NCBI GenBank assembly: GCA_963724985.1
Contig: CAVRWV010000003.1
Coordinates: 1 to 64,000, forward strand
Length of the DNA: 64,000 nucleotides
Source of the DNA: JAJPJE01 sp963724985
GTDB lineage: Bacteria; Acidobacteriota; Terriglobia; Terriglobales; Acidobacteriaceae
Direction: 5' to 3'
Within the stretch, counting starts at the first letter, position 1, and each line of letters starts with the position of its first letter. Under the pieces are notes generated by a model, which was not told where the DNA came from, searched no databases, and was given only the letters and a program-made list of their open reading frames with translations. Below are positions 16,292-25,069 of the stretch, one piece after another. The position numbers were made by a program, and so were the translations under genes.

Positions 16292-17752
16292 CTATTTCTT
16301 CAATTCGGCCGCGATCGCCGTAAACTGATCCAGTGCTGCTTGTAGGTCCTCTGCGATCTCCGCCGCAATCACGTCTGGATCGGGCAGATTGGCCGAGTCC
16401 TCCAGGCTGTCATCTTTCAGCCAGAAGATGTCTAGACTCAGTTTGTCGCGCTTCAAAAGGTCTTCATACGCAGAAAGACTTGAATTGTCGGTTTCTTTGC
16501 GTTCGTGGCGGTTCTCCGGGTTGTAGCAGGCGACGAAGTCGTCCAGGTCTCGCGCTTCAGCGGATTCGTCTTCAGCGTGAAATGCTGGTTCGTGCGGAAA
16601 TCGTAAATCCAGAGCGTCTTCGTCCATGGAGTTTCGCTCGCGGGCTTGCGATCGAAGAACAGGACGTTGGCCTTCACGCCTTGCGCATAGAAGATGCCAG
16701 TCGGCAGCCGCAGCAGCGTGTGGACGTCGCACTGTTGCAGCAGTTCCTTGCGGCGAATTGTCTCGCCGGCGCCGCCTTCGAACAAGACGTTATCGGGAAC
16801 CACGATCGCCGCGCGGCCGTGGATCTTCAGGCAGCGACTTAACATGCTGTAGGAAGTTGAGCTGCTTGTTGCTGGTTGTGGCCCAGAAGTCGTCGCGGAC
16901 TAGGCCAGTGCTCTCTTTGCTTTCCTCTCCCTCCTCGTTGATAACGGTGATGCTCGACTTCTTCCCGAACGGCGGATTCGTCAGCACCATCTCGTACGCT
17001 GTCGAGGGCTTCTGCGCCAGGCTGTCCTGCCACGTCGATCGGGCACTCATCGCCGCCGATCCCGTGCAGGTATAGGTTCATCGCGCACAGCCGTGCCGTC
17101 GCTGTCCACGATCTCGTGCCGCTCAGCCGTCTTAGCTTCAGGCGCTTCTTCTGGTCGCGATCGAGTTTATTGTGCGGTAGCGATGTAATCATGCGCGGCC
17201 AGCAGGAATCCGCCCGGTACCGCACGCGGGATCATGAATCGTCTGCCCAGGCGCGGGCCGCATCACGTCCACAATCGCTTTGATCAGCGGGCGCGGTGTA
17301 AAGTACTGTCCCGCGCCACCCTTGACGTCGGCTGCGTTCTTCTCCAGCAGACCTTCGTAGGCGTCGCCTTTCACGTCCACGTCCTGCGACATCCATTGCT
17401 TCTTTATCGATCAGGTCAGCAATCAGGCGCCGCAGCTTGGCCGGGTCCTGGATCTTGTTCTGCGCCTTGCGGAAGATTACGCCCAGCATGCCCTTCTGCT
17501 TGCCGAGTTCTGTCAGGATGTGCCGGTAATGGGTCTCCAGAGCGTCGCCGTCGCAGCGCCACCAGGCTGGCCCAATCAAGATCCTGTCTGGGATGAGCGC
17601 GGCCGGTTGAATGGCGGTTCGTCTGCTCGTCCGCCATCTTCAGGAAAAGCAGATAGGTCAACTGCTCGACGTAGTCGCCGTAGCGAGAGTCCGTCATCAC
17701 GCAGGACATTGCAGTAGTTCCAGAGTTTTTGGACGATTCCGTTGCTCGTCAT
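16292..17752 (-). pseudogene. hsdM: Type I restriction-modification methyltransferase, multiply frameshifted
   Basis: A complete HsdM of about 480-500 residues can be read only by switching frame many times. In order: MTSNGIVQKLWNYCNVLRDD, YGDYVEQLTYLLFLKMADEQ, GDALETHYRHILTELGKQKG, DVKGDAYEGLLEKNAAD, AGQYFTPRPLIKAIVD, DPACGTG (AdoMet motif I), LTNPPFGKKSS (catalytic NPPF), then the C-terminal PDPDVIAAEIAEDL. Several breaks are single extra bases, for example a GGG run near 17218 and an extra G near 17395. The start overlaps the zinc-ribbon gene (ATGA). HsdM makes the protective N6-adenine methylation, so its loss beside intact hsdR and hsdS would be toxic. Consensus error is a serious alternative to decay. 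Confidence 0.85.
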
Positions 17753-17979
17753 CAAATTTCCATTTCGACGGGTAAACCAGGCTTGCCGTTTTGGCATTTC
17801 GGGCACTTGCGATCGTGCAGATCAGATCCGTTTGCGCCGTAGTTGTAGCCGCAGTAGGAACACGCAACCTGGTAGACACGCTGTAGGTGATCCGTACCGG
17901 GGAGTCGTGTATCTCGAATAGTCACCTGACCGTTCACGTTCACATACCCAGTCACTGTCGTTCCCTTATCTGATCCCAT
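17752..17979 (-). CDS. Small zinc-ribbon protein
   Basis: A 75-residue protein with two CxxC knuckles, CSYCGYNYG and KCPKCQNG, separated by about 16 residues: a classic zinc ribbon. The N-terminal half is a short beta-rich stretch (TTVTGYVNVNGQVTIRD). It is preceded closely by the 17984-19105 gene, and its stop overlaps the hsdM start, so it is an integral member of the restriction operon. It could be a small DNA-binding regulator or an accessory subunit of the methyltransferase complex. No specific function can be assigned. Confidence 0.75.
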   Translation of the reverse strand: MGSDKGTTVTGYVNVNGQVTIRDTRLPGTDHLQRVYQVACSYCGYNYGANGSDLHDRKCPKCQNGKPGLPVEMEI

Positions 17980-17983
17980 GTGA

Positions 17984-19105
17984 CTATTTCCCAGTGCTCG
18001 TGGCTAAGGCAACTTCGTCTTCGACCCTTGTATATTTTTCGAGAATGCTCAATAGGCCTTCGATCTCGCCGACGCTTAAATCGCTCAATTTCACTACGGT
18101 GTTTTTGGCCAGATTGAGGGAAGTCAAATCCAGGTCTTTCGGGTAAAGGCGGACGGACTTTAAATCGTCGAACAAGGCATTACGTTCATCTACGCCACCT
18201 CGGAACACTTCCGCACCGCAGGAGAAGTAGCTGTTCGAATTCAGGAAAAACGTTGCAAGCCGCGCACCGGCAGAACTTCTTATTCCGAATGCAGGGTCCT
18301 TAGTTGTGCTTTTGAGGAATACTCCGGCATCACACGCCCATTCCATAACCCGGAGAAACGACCTAGCATCTGGCGCACCCTTGAAGCCTCGCAAGAGTTC
18401 AGGTGTCCACGTTGTCGATGTGGTTACGGTTGCTGACTTCGACTCCGCGACTGCGCCGATCAGATACGGCACGATGATCTGTCTGGTCTCGTCGCCGAAA
18501 CACCGGATCTCTAAGCCAAAGATCTCGACATTTGTCATTTCCTGGTTAAGGTAGAGGAGTATGCGGCGAATCTCGGGCCGAAGTTCGTCACCGACCACCA
18601 TGAGCCGGAGGCGCCCGAGTTGCAGGTTGCGTTGTACCTTAGCCCAGAACTCTTGCAAAGCATTGTCATCGAACCCGAAAACCTCACGTAACCTGTCGTC
18701 AATGCTTGTCTCACTCTGGTGTCGAATCGCGCGGAGTGTCTCGACAGGCCAGGCATCACGTGCGTTCGCAGCGTATTCAAGAATCTGGCCGATCACTTCA
18801 CGGCGGGACTCAGGGTTCTGGAGCAGTTTGGTCTCGATCAGAGTCAGCACCCCATATTGATCAACAAAAAGGTGATCCAATGCCCAACCGAACACTGGCA
18901 TTTCTCGCGTTAACAAGCAGAACCTGGGAGGATCCTCGGAGCTTGGATCCATCTGCCGACCAGGCAGCAGATTCGGGTTCTGCGCCAGTAGATCTTGCAG
19001 CGCTTCTTCAAGATTTTTTCCGGCGAATCCTTCTCGGAACGTACGAGCCGGTAAGGCTTCGACCTGATTTACAGTCCTGACGAAGACTTCGTCTGTTGAC
19101 CTCAT
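17984..19105 (-). CDS. PD-(D/E)XK nuclease-fold protein in the restriction operon
   Basis: A 373-residue protein. The N-terminal 130 residues carry a clear nuclease core: FGWALDHLFVDQYGVLTLIETKL, giving Asp77, Glu91 and Lys93, followed by the expected helix REVIGQILEYAAN. The acidic LEEALQDLLAQNPNLLPG helix before the core is typical of this family of single-domain nucleases linked to defence loci. The remainder is an uncharacterised helical part. It lies between the DUF4268-like protein and the zinc-ribbon gene in the hsd operon. It may cleave DNA independently of HsdR or act as a structural partner; the intact D-ExK suggests real activity. Confidence 0.8.
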   Translation of the reverse strand: MRSTDEVFVRTVNQVEALPARTFREGFAGKNLEEALQDLLAQNPNLLPGRQMDPSSEDPPRFCLLTREMPVFGWALDHLFVDQYGVLTLIETKLLQNPESRREVIGQILEYAANARDAWPVETLRAIRHQSETSIDDRLREVFGFDDNALQEFWAKVQRNLQLGRLRLMVVGDELRPEIRRILLYLNQEMTNVEIFGLEIRCFGDETRQIIVPYLIGAVAESKSATVTTSTTWTPELLRGFKGAPDARSFLRVMEWACDAGVFLKSTTKDPAFGIRSSAGARLATFFLNSNSYFSCGAEVFRGGVDERNALFDDLKSVRLYPKDLDLTSLNLAKNTVVKLSDLSVGEIEGLLSILEKYTRVEDEVALATSTGK

Positions 19106-19148
19106 GTCCCCTCGTCCTATTCGGTACTTTCTGACTCGTCACGAACCG

Positions 19149-20093
19149 CTACAAATCAAGGTCCTTGATGCGTTTCGAGAAAATCTTGTTCAGCTTTTCG
19201 GCGATTGTCCAAAACCATTCCTTCAGCAACTCGCGTTGTTTTGGATCATTGAAATCTGCGCGCTTACTTACTTGAATGCGGCAATTCTTGCGGAGCCTAT
19301 CCCAACTCAGAGGCTCTCCCATCTCACGGTCGATTTCTTCTTTGTGGGCATGAAGCTGCTCGAAAGCAGCTAGAGCATTCTCATGGAACATGTAGACCTC
19401 CGCTGATGCTCTTCCGCCGTCGCGGTTACTGAGCCCGAGAGTGATTTGGAATCCGGCGCGTCCAATTGCGAGTACACACCAACCTTGCAAAGGCGGCTGT
19501 TGCATGCGCAGGACGCCCTTCTTCGCTCCGAAATAGTCCCTGAGTTCGCTCCAGAACTGCTGATAGGCCACCTCAAGTTTCGTTGGTTTATACGTTTCCC
19601 GAATTACGTTCCGCCAATCGTTCGGACTCGAAATAACCTCAAACTGCGTAGCAGGTGGAGAATCTTGAATCCTGTAAACGCGCAGGCCGAGCCCGAAGTA
19701 ATTCGCTTTCCCCGCAGCTATTTCGTTCAAGCGATCAAGGGCTTCGCGATGCTCATCAGAGAAATTCTCGGCAATCCACACCATTGTCTTGGCACTTAAT
19801 CCTGCACCGTAGGTGAGGAGCTTTCCAAGGTGATCGTGGTCAGTCTTTCCAAATTGGTTTTCTACAACGATCGTGTGCTCCTCTTCGCCGCGCGCACGCA
19901 GAACAATGTCCGCGCTGAACGGGCCCACGTCGGCTTCTTGCTCGACCAGTTCGAGTTCTAACCCGAGTACATTCGCAAGCAACTCAAGTCCTTCGGCGCC
20001 TGCGAGCCAAGGCGTGAAGTCACGTGCCTCGTCAGGCCAAACGGTTCGCACATCCACCGGGGACAGCTTCGCTAATGCAGGTTTCGCGCCCAT
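19149..20093 (-). CDS. DUF4268-like protein with a degenerate nuclease core
   Basis: The start is the ATG at 20093, one base after the hsdS stop; the frame runs further upstream within hsdS but without family similarity. The 314-residue protein has an N-terminal PD-(D/E)XK-like core, GPFSADIVLRA (Asp62) and TIVVENQFGKTDHDHLGKLL, where ExQ (Glu78, Gln80) replaces ExK, and a C-terminal part with the look of DUF4268 (YQQFWSELRDYF ... WFWTIAEKLNKIF). Such proteins are frequent companions of type I restriction genes. The position directly after hsdS suggests participation in the restriction complex or an additional defence function. Confidence 0.78.
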   Translation of the reverse strand: MGAKPALAKLSPVDVRTVWPDEARDFTPWLAGAEGLELLANVLGLELELVEQEADVGPFSADIVLRARGEEEHTIVVENQFGKTDHDHLGKLLTYGAGLSAKTMVWIAENFSDEHREALDRLNEIAAGKANYFGLGLRVYRIQDSPPATQFEVISSPNDWRNVIRETYKPTKLEVAYQQFWSELRDYFGAKKGVLRMQQPPLQGWCVLAIGRAGFQITLGLSNRDGGRASAEVYMFHENALAAFEQLHAHKEEIDREMGEPLSWDRLRKNCRIQVSKRADFNDPKQRELLKEWFWTIAEKLNKIFSKRIKDLDL

Positions 20094-20094
20094 C

Positions 20095-21588
20095 TCAATG
20101 CTCCCCCGCGGCAACCGCCGCGTTCGTTCTTCGTTGAGGGACGGTTCTCGTCCGAACACCCGCTGGTTGTCGCGACGCCTGAATGCGTTGCAGGAGAACG
20201 GACGCAGGTTCGTCGTTTGGATCTTGCGGCACCAGCTTGCCTTCAAAGGCGCGCTTCAAGATTCCCCGGCGTAGGCGATCAGCCCGGCTACCACTCCTTC
20301 CCAAACCTTCCGCGATCTCATCAACGTTCGATAGACGACGCTCGATTTCAGCAACAATCCGGGCCTGTTCGGCCAAGGGAGGAAGCGCGTAAGGCGCGTA
20401 CATCAGCGCTTTCTGCGTCAACTTGCGTCGTCCAGTCGATCCGGTGGTGAGAGGAGTGAAAGGGTAATAAGCCAACGAGTAGTTTAGGAACTCAGACAAA
20501 ACGGCATCGGTGGCGCGCAGAATGTGCGCGTGATTATTTACCCAAGATTTGCCTTTGATTAGGTATGAAAATGGACTCGTTCTGCCAACAAAAGTCTCGT
20601 CTTCCACTACGAGCACAAGAGGCTCATCAAAAAGATAGTCGTCGATCCAACCCACTTGCGCGTTTGCGCCGTAGTACGGGATATTTCCACCGCGTCGTGC
20701 CCTTTCTTCCTTGTTGACCGGCACGCGTTGACTATCAAGACACTCAGCGACCTGATCAATCGATGCCCACGCCCACCCCTCCGGCAGTTCCGGGAGATTG
20801 CTCGTATCGGGCGCTTCCGGTTCCTTGTACTTTCTCTTCCAGCCGTCGTTCTTCGGAGGCTTGTCGGCGGCGAGCATCTTCGCAAGCTGATCGGTTTCCC
20901 AGTTTGCACGACGCTCCTCGAGAATGCCCTTGAGCAATTGCTCGCCAGTTTCGTACGTCCGTCCTTCTTTGCGCGCGAGTTCGGCTTCGGTCGGCACCAG
21001 GCGTCCTTCGCACGCTACTTTTAGTACGGACGTGCGATAGCGTTTCAGATTCGCTTGTACGCGCCTTAGAGCGGCTGCTGCTGAGTCGAGAGTCGAAAAG
21101 ATCTCTTCACATACGTCGGCGATCCGCTGCTGCTCGCCGAAGGGCGGTAAGGGAAACTCGCAGCTCTCGATGTCTTTCGCGCTAACGTTCTGGACTGCTA
21201 TACCTCTCCCCTCAGCAACAATTTGGGGTTCAACAAACTTCAGAATCAATTTGATAAATGCGCTTGAAATGTCAGCCCGAGGGACTAAAAGGCCTGTGCG
21301 CTGATTCTGCAACGCAGGAATATCGCCCTTATACGTCGAGATTTTCCCTAGTGCGCCAGACATTCCAATCAACATTTGTCCGCACGTAATGGCGAAATCA
21401 CTGTAACGGCTTAGGAACTCGACAGGTAGATACCTTGTATCCGAAAGATCTACAATTCCTCCGACCAGATCCGCCTGCCGGATGAGTGGCACTCCTTTGT
21501 CACGATAGTCTGAGCTCTTAAAAGCAAAGCCGTTTCGGACGGCGAGAACATCACCTACATGCGCCCATGCCCATCCCTTGGGTATCAC
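20095..21588 (-). CDS. hsdS: Type I restriction-modification specificity subunit
   Basis: A 497-residue HsdS with the expected two target-recognition domains. The first opens with IPKGWAWAHVGDVLAVRNG and ends in PLPPFGEQQRIAD; the second opens with LPEGWAWASIDQVAECLDS and ends in ALPPLAEQARIVAEI. Each is followed by a coiled-coil spacer (LDSAAAALRRVQANLKRYR and LGRSGSRADRLRRGILKRA), which sets the distance between the two half-sites. The start overlaps the hsdR stop by four bases. HsdS docks HsdM and HsdR on a bipartite DNA target. The gene appears intact, so the target specificity could be determined if the methyltransferase works. Confidence 0.95.
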   Translation of the reverse strand: MIPKGWAWAHVGDVLAVRNGFAFKSSDYRDKGVPLIRQADLVGGIVDLSDTRYLPVEFLSRYSDFAITCGQMLIGMSGALGKISTYKGDIPALQNQRTGLLVPRADISSAFIKLILKFVEPQIVAEGRGIAVQNVSAKDIESCEFPLPPFGEQQRIADVCEEIFSTLDSAAAALRRVQANLKRYRTSVLKVACEGRLVPTEAELARKEGRTYETGEQLLKGILEERRANWETDQLAKMLAADKPPKNDGWKRKYKEPEAPDTSNLPELPEGWAWASIDQVAECLDSQRVPVNKEERARRGGNIPYYGANAQVGWIDDYLFDEPLVLVVEDETFVGRTSPFSYLIKGKSWVNNHAHILRATDAVLSEFLNYSLAYYPFTPLTTGSTGRRKLTQKALMYAPYALPPLAEQARIVAEIERRLSNVDEIAEGLGRSGSRADRLRRGILKRAFEGKLVPQDPNDEPASVLLQRIQASRQPAGVRTRTVPQRRTNAAVAAGEH

Positions 21589-24428
21589 GCGACCAGTACC
21601 TCATTCAATTCCGTGAGCAGCGGCTGCAATTGGGGACCAAACACCTTCATCGCCTTGCCCAATCCGCCGCGCTGTATAAATGGCTCGTATTCGAAGTCTT
21701 CCATTTCGATCGAAAGGCTGCCGGCAACTTGATCGCGGATCGCTTCCAGCCATTGCCGCTGCTCATCCGTGAATTTCGTGTCCTTGCTCTCCTGCGCGGC
21801 CAGCCAGGAAGCAAATCGCTCTTCGACCTCCTCTTTGAACGGGTGCAGTTGCTTTTCGGCGCCGATGGCAAAGCGCACTAGCGATACCATGTCGGTGAGC
21901 ACCTTGCCACCCGAGCCGTGCACGCGCGAGCGATCCAGCCGCTCGTACGATTCCCACACGCGCTCTTCTTTCAAATTCAGCGGTGGCCGCTCGATGGCCT
22001 GCGCCAGTTCGCGCAACTGCGCCAGCGTGGGCCGCTGCTTGAAGGGACGGCTGTAGAGTGCCTGCAATGCCGTCAATTCGTCCTTGTGCTCGCGGATGAA
22101 CTGCTCGAACGACTCTACCGTGCTACGCGCCTTCTCCGTTGCCGCCGCCGAGAAGCCCTGCTCGATGACTTGGTCTTTGCTGATAACGTCGATGACCTGC
22201 TCATACGACTTGCGGATATTAATCAGGTTCTGTCGCAGTTCCGGATTGGCCGCAATCGGCTTGGCCGCCTCTGCCAGCATTTTTCTTGCGGCATCGGCAA
22301 TCTGTTCCTCGCTGGGCTCGCTCGCGCCGGTTGCCTTCCGTGCTGCCTCGACCTGGAGGTCTGGGTCGAGCGCCTGTACGAGGCGTTGTGCCACCGCGGT
22401 CAGCGGTTCTCCCGCAACCTGCGTCAGTTGCTGCCGGTCTTCGTCGGTCAGTTCCTGATCGAGCCGCGACAGACGCGACACCAGCGAGCTGATCACGTCG
22501 GGCTCGCGGTTGCCCATCGCTACGGCCTCAAGCACCTTCTCAAACGACCACGAGCGCTTGCGGTCGAGTGGCCGCGTATCCGCCATTTCCTCTTCCGAAA
22601 GCCCGATTGCGTCCACGATGATGAAATGCGTTTTAGCCTTCGCGTCCGGCGTGACGGCCTGCAGATCGTCGGGCGAAATGACGCGAGTGCCGCGCCCCTT
22701 CATCTGCTCGAAGAACGTCCGGCTGCGTATGGATCGCATAAAAAACACAATTTCGAGCGGCTTGATGTCGGTTCCCGTGGCAATCATGTCTACCGTGACC
22801 GCGATGCGAGGGTTGTAGCTATTGCGGAAATGCCCAATCAGGTCTTCGGCCTTCGCTCCGCCATTCTTATAAATGACTTCTTCGATTTCGCTGCCATCAG
22901 CTGCCTTCTTCTTCACCTTTACGGCTACCGTGCCGGTGCGGTACGTGATCTTCTGGCAGAAGTCATTGCCCTTGCCGAATTCTTCGCGAATGATCTGGAC
23001 GATGTCGTCGGCATGGCTGTCGTCCTTGGCGAAGATCAGCGTCTTCGGCACTTCGGTGCGGCCAGGGAAAATATCGGCGAACAGGCGCTCCCTGAATGCC
23101 TTGATGATGGTGCGGATCTGGTCCGGCGCAACCACTTCGCGATCGAGCTGGTTGGACTTGTAGCTCAGCTCTTCATCGAGTTGTTCCCAGCGCTTCGCTC
23201 GCGTCTGGCGGTCGCGCTTCTGCACGTACCATTCACCGTTCACGGTCGAGCCATGCTCGCTGATCAAGGTGCGGATGCGGTACACGTCGAAGTCGACATT
23301 CACGCCGTCGGCCACGGCCTGATCGTGCCCGTACTCCATTACCAGGTTCTGATTGAAGAAGCCGAACGTCTGCTTGGACGGCGTTGCCGTCAGCCCGATC
23401 AGGAACACGTCGAAGTACTCCAGCACCTGCGACCAGAGGTTGTAAATCGACCGGTGGCATTCGTCCGTAACGATGAAATCAAAGGTCTCGATCGGTAGCT
23501 TCGGGCTGTACGCCACCGGGACCGGCTCCCTGAGCACGGAGGACGCTACGAACGTGGACTCCTCTTCCAGTGTGGGATCCAGTTCCTCGCCTTTCAGCAT
23601 GGCGTAGAGTCGCTGGATGGTGGTGATGCAGACGCGACTGACATCGTCCAGCTTGTTCGATTGCATGTGCTGAACGTTGTAGAGCTCGGTGAAGGGCCGG
23701 TTCTCCTCCGGTGTGCGGAACTGCTGGAACTCTTTCAGTGTCTGCCGGCCAAGGTTGCTGCGATCAACCAGGAAGAGAACACGCCGGGCATTTGCGTGCT
23801 TGATGAGCCGGTAAATGAAGTTGCAGCCAGTGAATGTCTTGCCGCCGCCGCTTGCCATCTGGATCAAGGCCCGTGGGCGGCTTTCTGCCAGCGATTTCTC
23901 CAGATTGCGGATGGCCGTGATCTGCGCCGGACGAAGTCCGTCTGTGATCAGCTCGGGCATGTGCCGGAGCTTCGCGCGCAGGCTGGTCCCGGGGTGCTGA
24001 AGTTCCTGCGTGAGCCAGTCGGAGAGCGTCTCGGGCTGATGGAACGAAAACACACCTCGGCTTCGCGAATCTGGATCGAGCAGACTGGTGAACCGGGTCT
24101 CGACACCGGTGCTCTCATACAAGAAGGGTAGTGGCTTACGCGGCGCCTGAACGCCATCCGGAACACCGGCGCTGTACTTCGCGGTCTGAGTCTCGACACC
24201 AGTGAGCGTGTGCCCTTCTGCTTTTGCTTCGACCACCCCGACCGCCATTTGATCCACAAACAGGAGATAGTCGGCTTCACCGTGGCCTGCGCGCATCGGA
24301 AACTCACGCACCGCGACGCCACGGCCGTCGTAAAGGTTAATGGCCTTCCGGTCCTGCACGATCCAACCGGCATCGGTGAGCAGCTTGTCGATTTTGATTC
24401 GAGCTAGATCCTCAGGTGTGACAGGCAT
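21585..24428 (-). CDS. hsdR: Type I restriction enzyme R subunit (EcoEI-like)
   Basis: A 947-residue motor-nuclease subunit, normal length for the family. The N-terminal nuclease domain shows GEADYLLFVDQMAVGVVEAK (Asp53, Glu67, Lys69). The SF2 translocase follows with Walker A ASGGGKT (192-198), DECHRS (motif II, 322-327), GLTATPSKQ (motif III) and a late QMKGRGTRV helicase motif VI. A long helical C-terminal EcoEI_R_C-like region closes the protein. It is the first gene of the operon hsdR-hsdS-DUF4268-nuclease-ZnR-hsdM-NucS-like, an unusual order because R is usually distal to M and S. The stop overlaps the hsdS start. All motifs look functional. Confidence 0.96.
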   Translation of the reverse strand: MPVTPEDLARIKIDKLLTDAGWIVQDRKAINLYDGRGVAVREFPMRAGHGEADYLLFVDQMAVGVVEAKAEGHTLTGVETQTAKYSAGVPDGVQAPRKPLPFLYESTGVETRFTSLLDPDSRSRGVFSFHQPETLSDWLTQELQHPGTSLRAKLRHMPELITDGLRPAQITAIRNLEKSLAESRPRALIQMASGGGKTFTGCNFIYRLIKHANARRVLFLVDRSNLGRQTLKEFQQFRTPEENRPFTELYNVQHMQSNKLDDVSRVCITTIQRLYAMLKGEELDPTLEEESTFVASSVLREPVPVAYSPKLPIETFDFIVTDECHRSIYNLWSQVLEYFDVFLIGLTATPSKQTFGFFNQNLVMEYGHDQAVADGVNVDFDVYRIRTLISEHGSTVNGEWYVQKRDRQTRAKRWEQLDEELSYKSNQLDREVVAPDQIRTIIKAFRERLFADIFPGRTEVPKTLIFAKDDSHADDIVQIIREEFGKGNDFCQKITYRTGTVAVKVKKKAADGSEIEEVIYKNGGAKAEDLIGHFRNSYNPRIAVTVDMIATGTDIKPLEIVFFMRSIRSRTFFEQMKGRGTRVISPDDLQAVTPDAKAKTHFIIVDAIGLSEEEMADTRPLDRKRSWSFEKVLEAVAMGNREPDVISSLVSRLSRLDQELTDEDRQQLTQVAGEPLTAVAQRLVQALDPDLQVEAARKATGASEPSEEQIADAARKMLAEAAKPIAANPELRQNLINIRKSYEQVIDVISKDQVIEQGFSAAATEKARSTVESFEQFIREHKDELTALQALYSRPFKQRPTLAQLRELAQAIERPPLNLKEERVWESYERLDRSRVHGSGGKVLTDMVSLVRFAIGAEKQLHPFKEEVEERFASWLAAQESKDTKFTDEQRQWLEAIRDQVAGSLSIEMEDFEYEPFIQRGGLGKAMKVFGPQLQPLLTELNEVLVA

Positions 24429-24559
24429 TTCTTGTGGCCGATCCGCTCTGCGGGTTATTTCTGGGGAGTACCCATTCTAAGCTAAGTTGCTGAACTTCCT
24501 CGAACTAAGTGCGGATCGCAGGTTTGCCGGAAAACGCCCCGGCCCGTATCGCGCAGTTT

Positions 24560-25069
24560 TTAAAACCTAGCATATACATACGTATTTATATGCGATGGAC
24601 CAAGAGAGATTACGTCCCCATGCGACAGCTCGGCCGAAGAATCGCCACCATTTTCTGTCAGGCGTTCCCCATTTACATAAGTGCCGCATGTACTCCCTAG
24701 ATCTCGGACAAAATACCGCTTGTGAGCATCTCCAAGCCTGAACACCATCGCATGAGATCTGGATACTTCGCGGGGAGTGAGGCAGGGGACATCCTGACAA
24801 AAAATGTCGACTGGTTTGTCCAACGGCTGCTCCGCCGGGGTCGCCAAACGTCCCAGCACAACCTCATCGGCCATGATCGAATAAACGCCCTGCGTGTATG
24901 GGCCCGACCCAACCAGATAAACTCCAGGCCCGAGCTTATCTACGACGCTGGCAATTCGGCTGATTCGTTCGACGTCTGATTGGGACAACAGAAGTGACAA
25001 GTCCTGCAGCCTGGCAGTTCGTGCAAGCTGATCGATCTTGTTTGCGAGCTTTAAGATTTCCTCATTCAA
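24560..25069 (-). CDS. FHA-domain protein
   Basis: The C-terminal 100 residues form a forkhead-associated domain: VLGRLATP, then the conserved SRSHAMVFR and DLGSTCGTYVNGERL, the residues that contact phosphothreonine. The N-terminal part is a helical, coiled-coil-like stretch. I place the start at TTG 25069: it has AGAGGA seven bases upstream and overlaps the kinase stop by four bases (TTGA), matching other junctions of this operon. A GTG at 25141 would give a longer N-terminus but has no ribosome-binding site. The obvious partner is the Ser/Thr kinase encoded just upstream; FHA domains read Thr phosphorylation. Confidence 0.88.
   Translation of the reverse strand: MNEEILKLANKIDQLARTARLQDLSLLLSQSDVERISRIASVVDKLGPGVYLVGSGPYTQGVYSIMADEVVLGRLATPAEQPLDKPVDIFCQDVPCLTPREVSRSHAMVFRLGDAHKRYFVRDLGSTCGTYVNGERLTENGGDSSAELSHGDVISLGPSHINTYVYARF

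Noticed and set aside
21918..23498. 526-codon plus-strand frame inside hsdR
   Set aside because: Antisense shadow of hsdR; Arg/Leu-rich composition without domain signatures, while hsdR has all motifs on the other strand.
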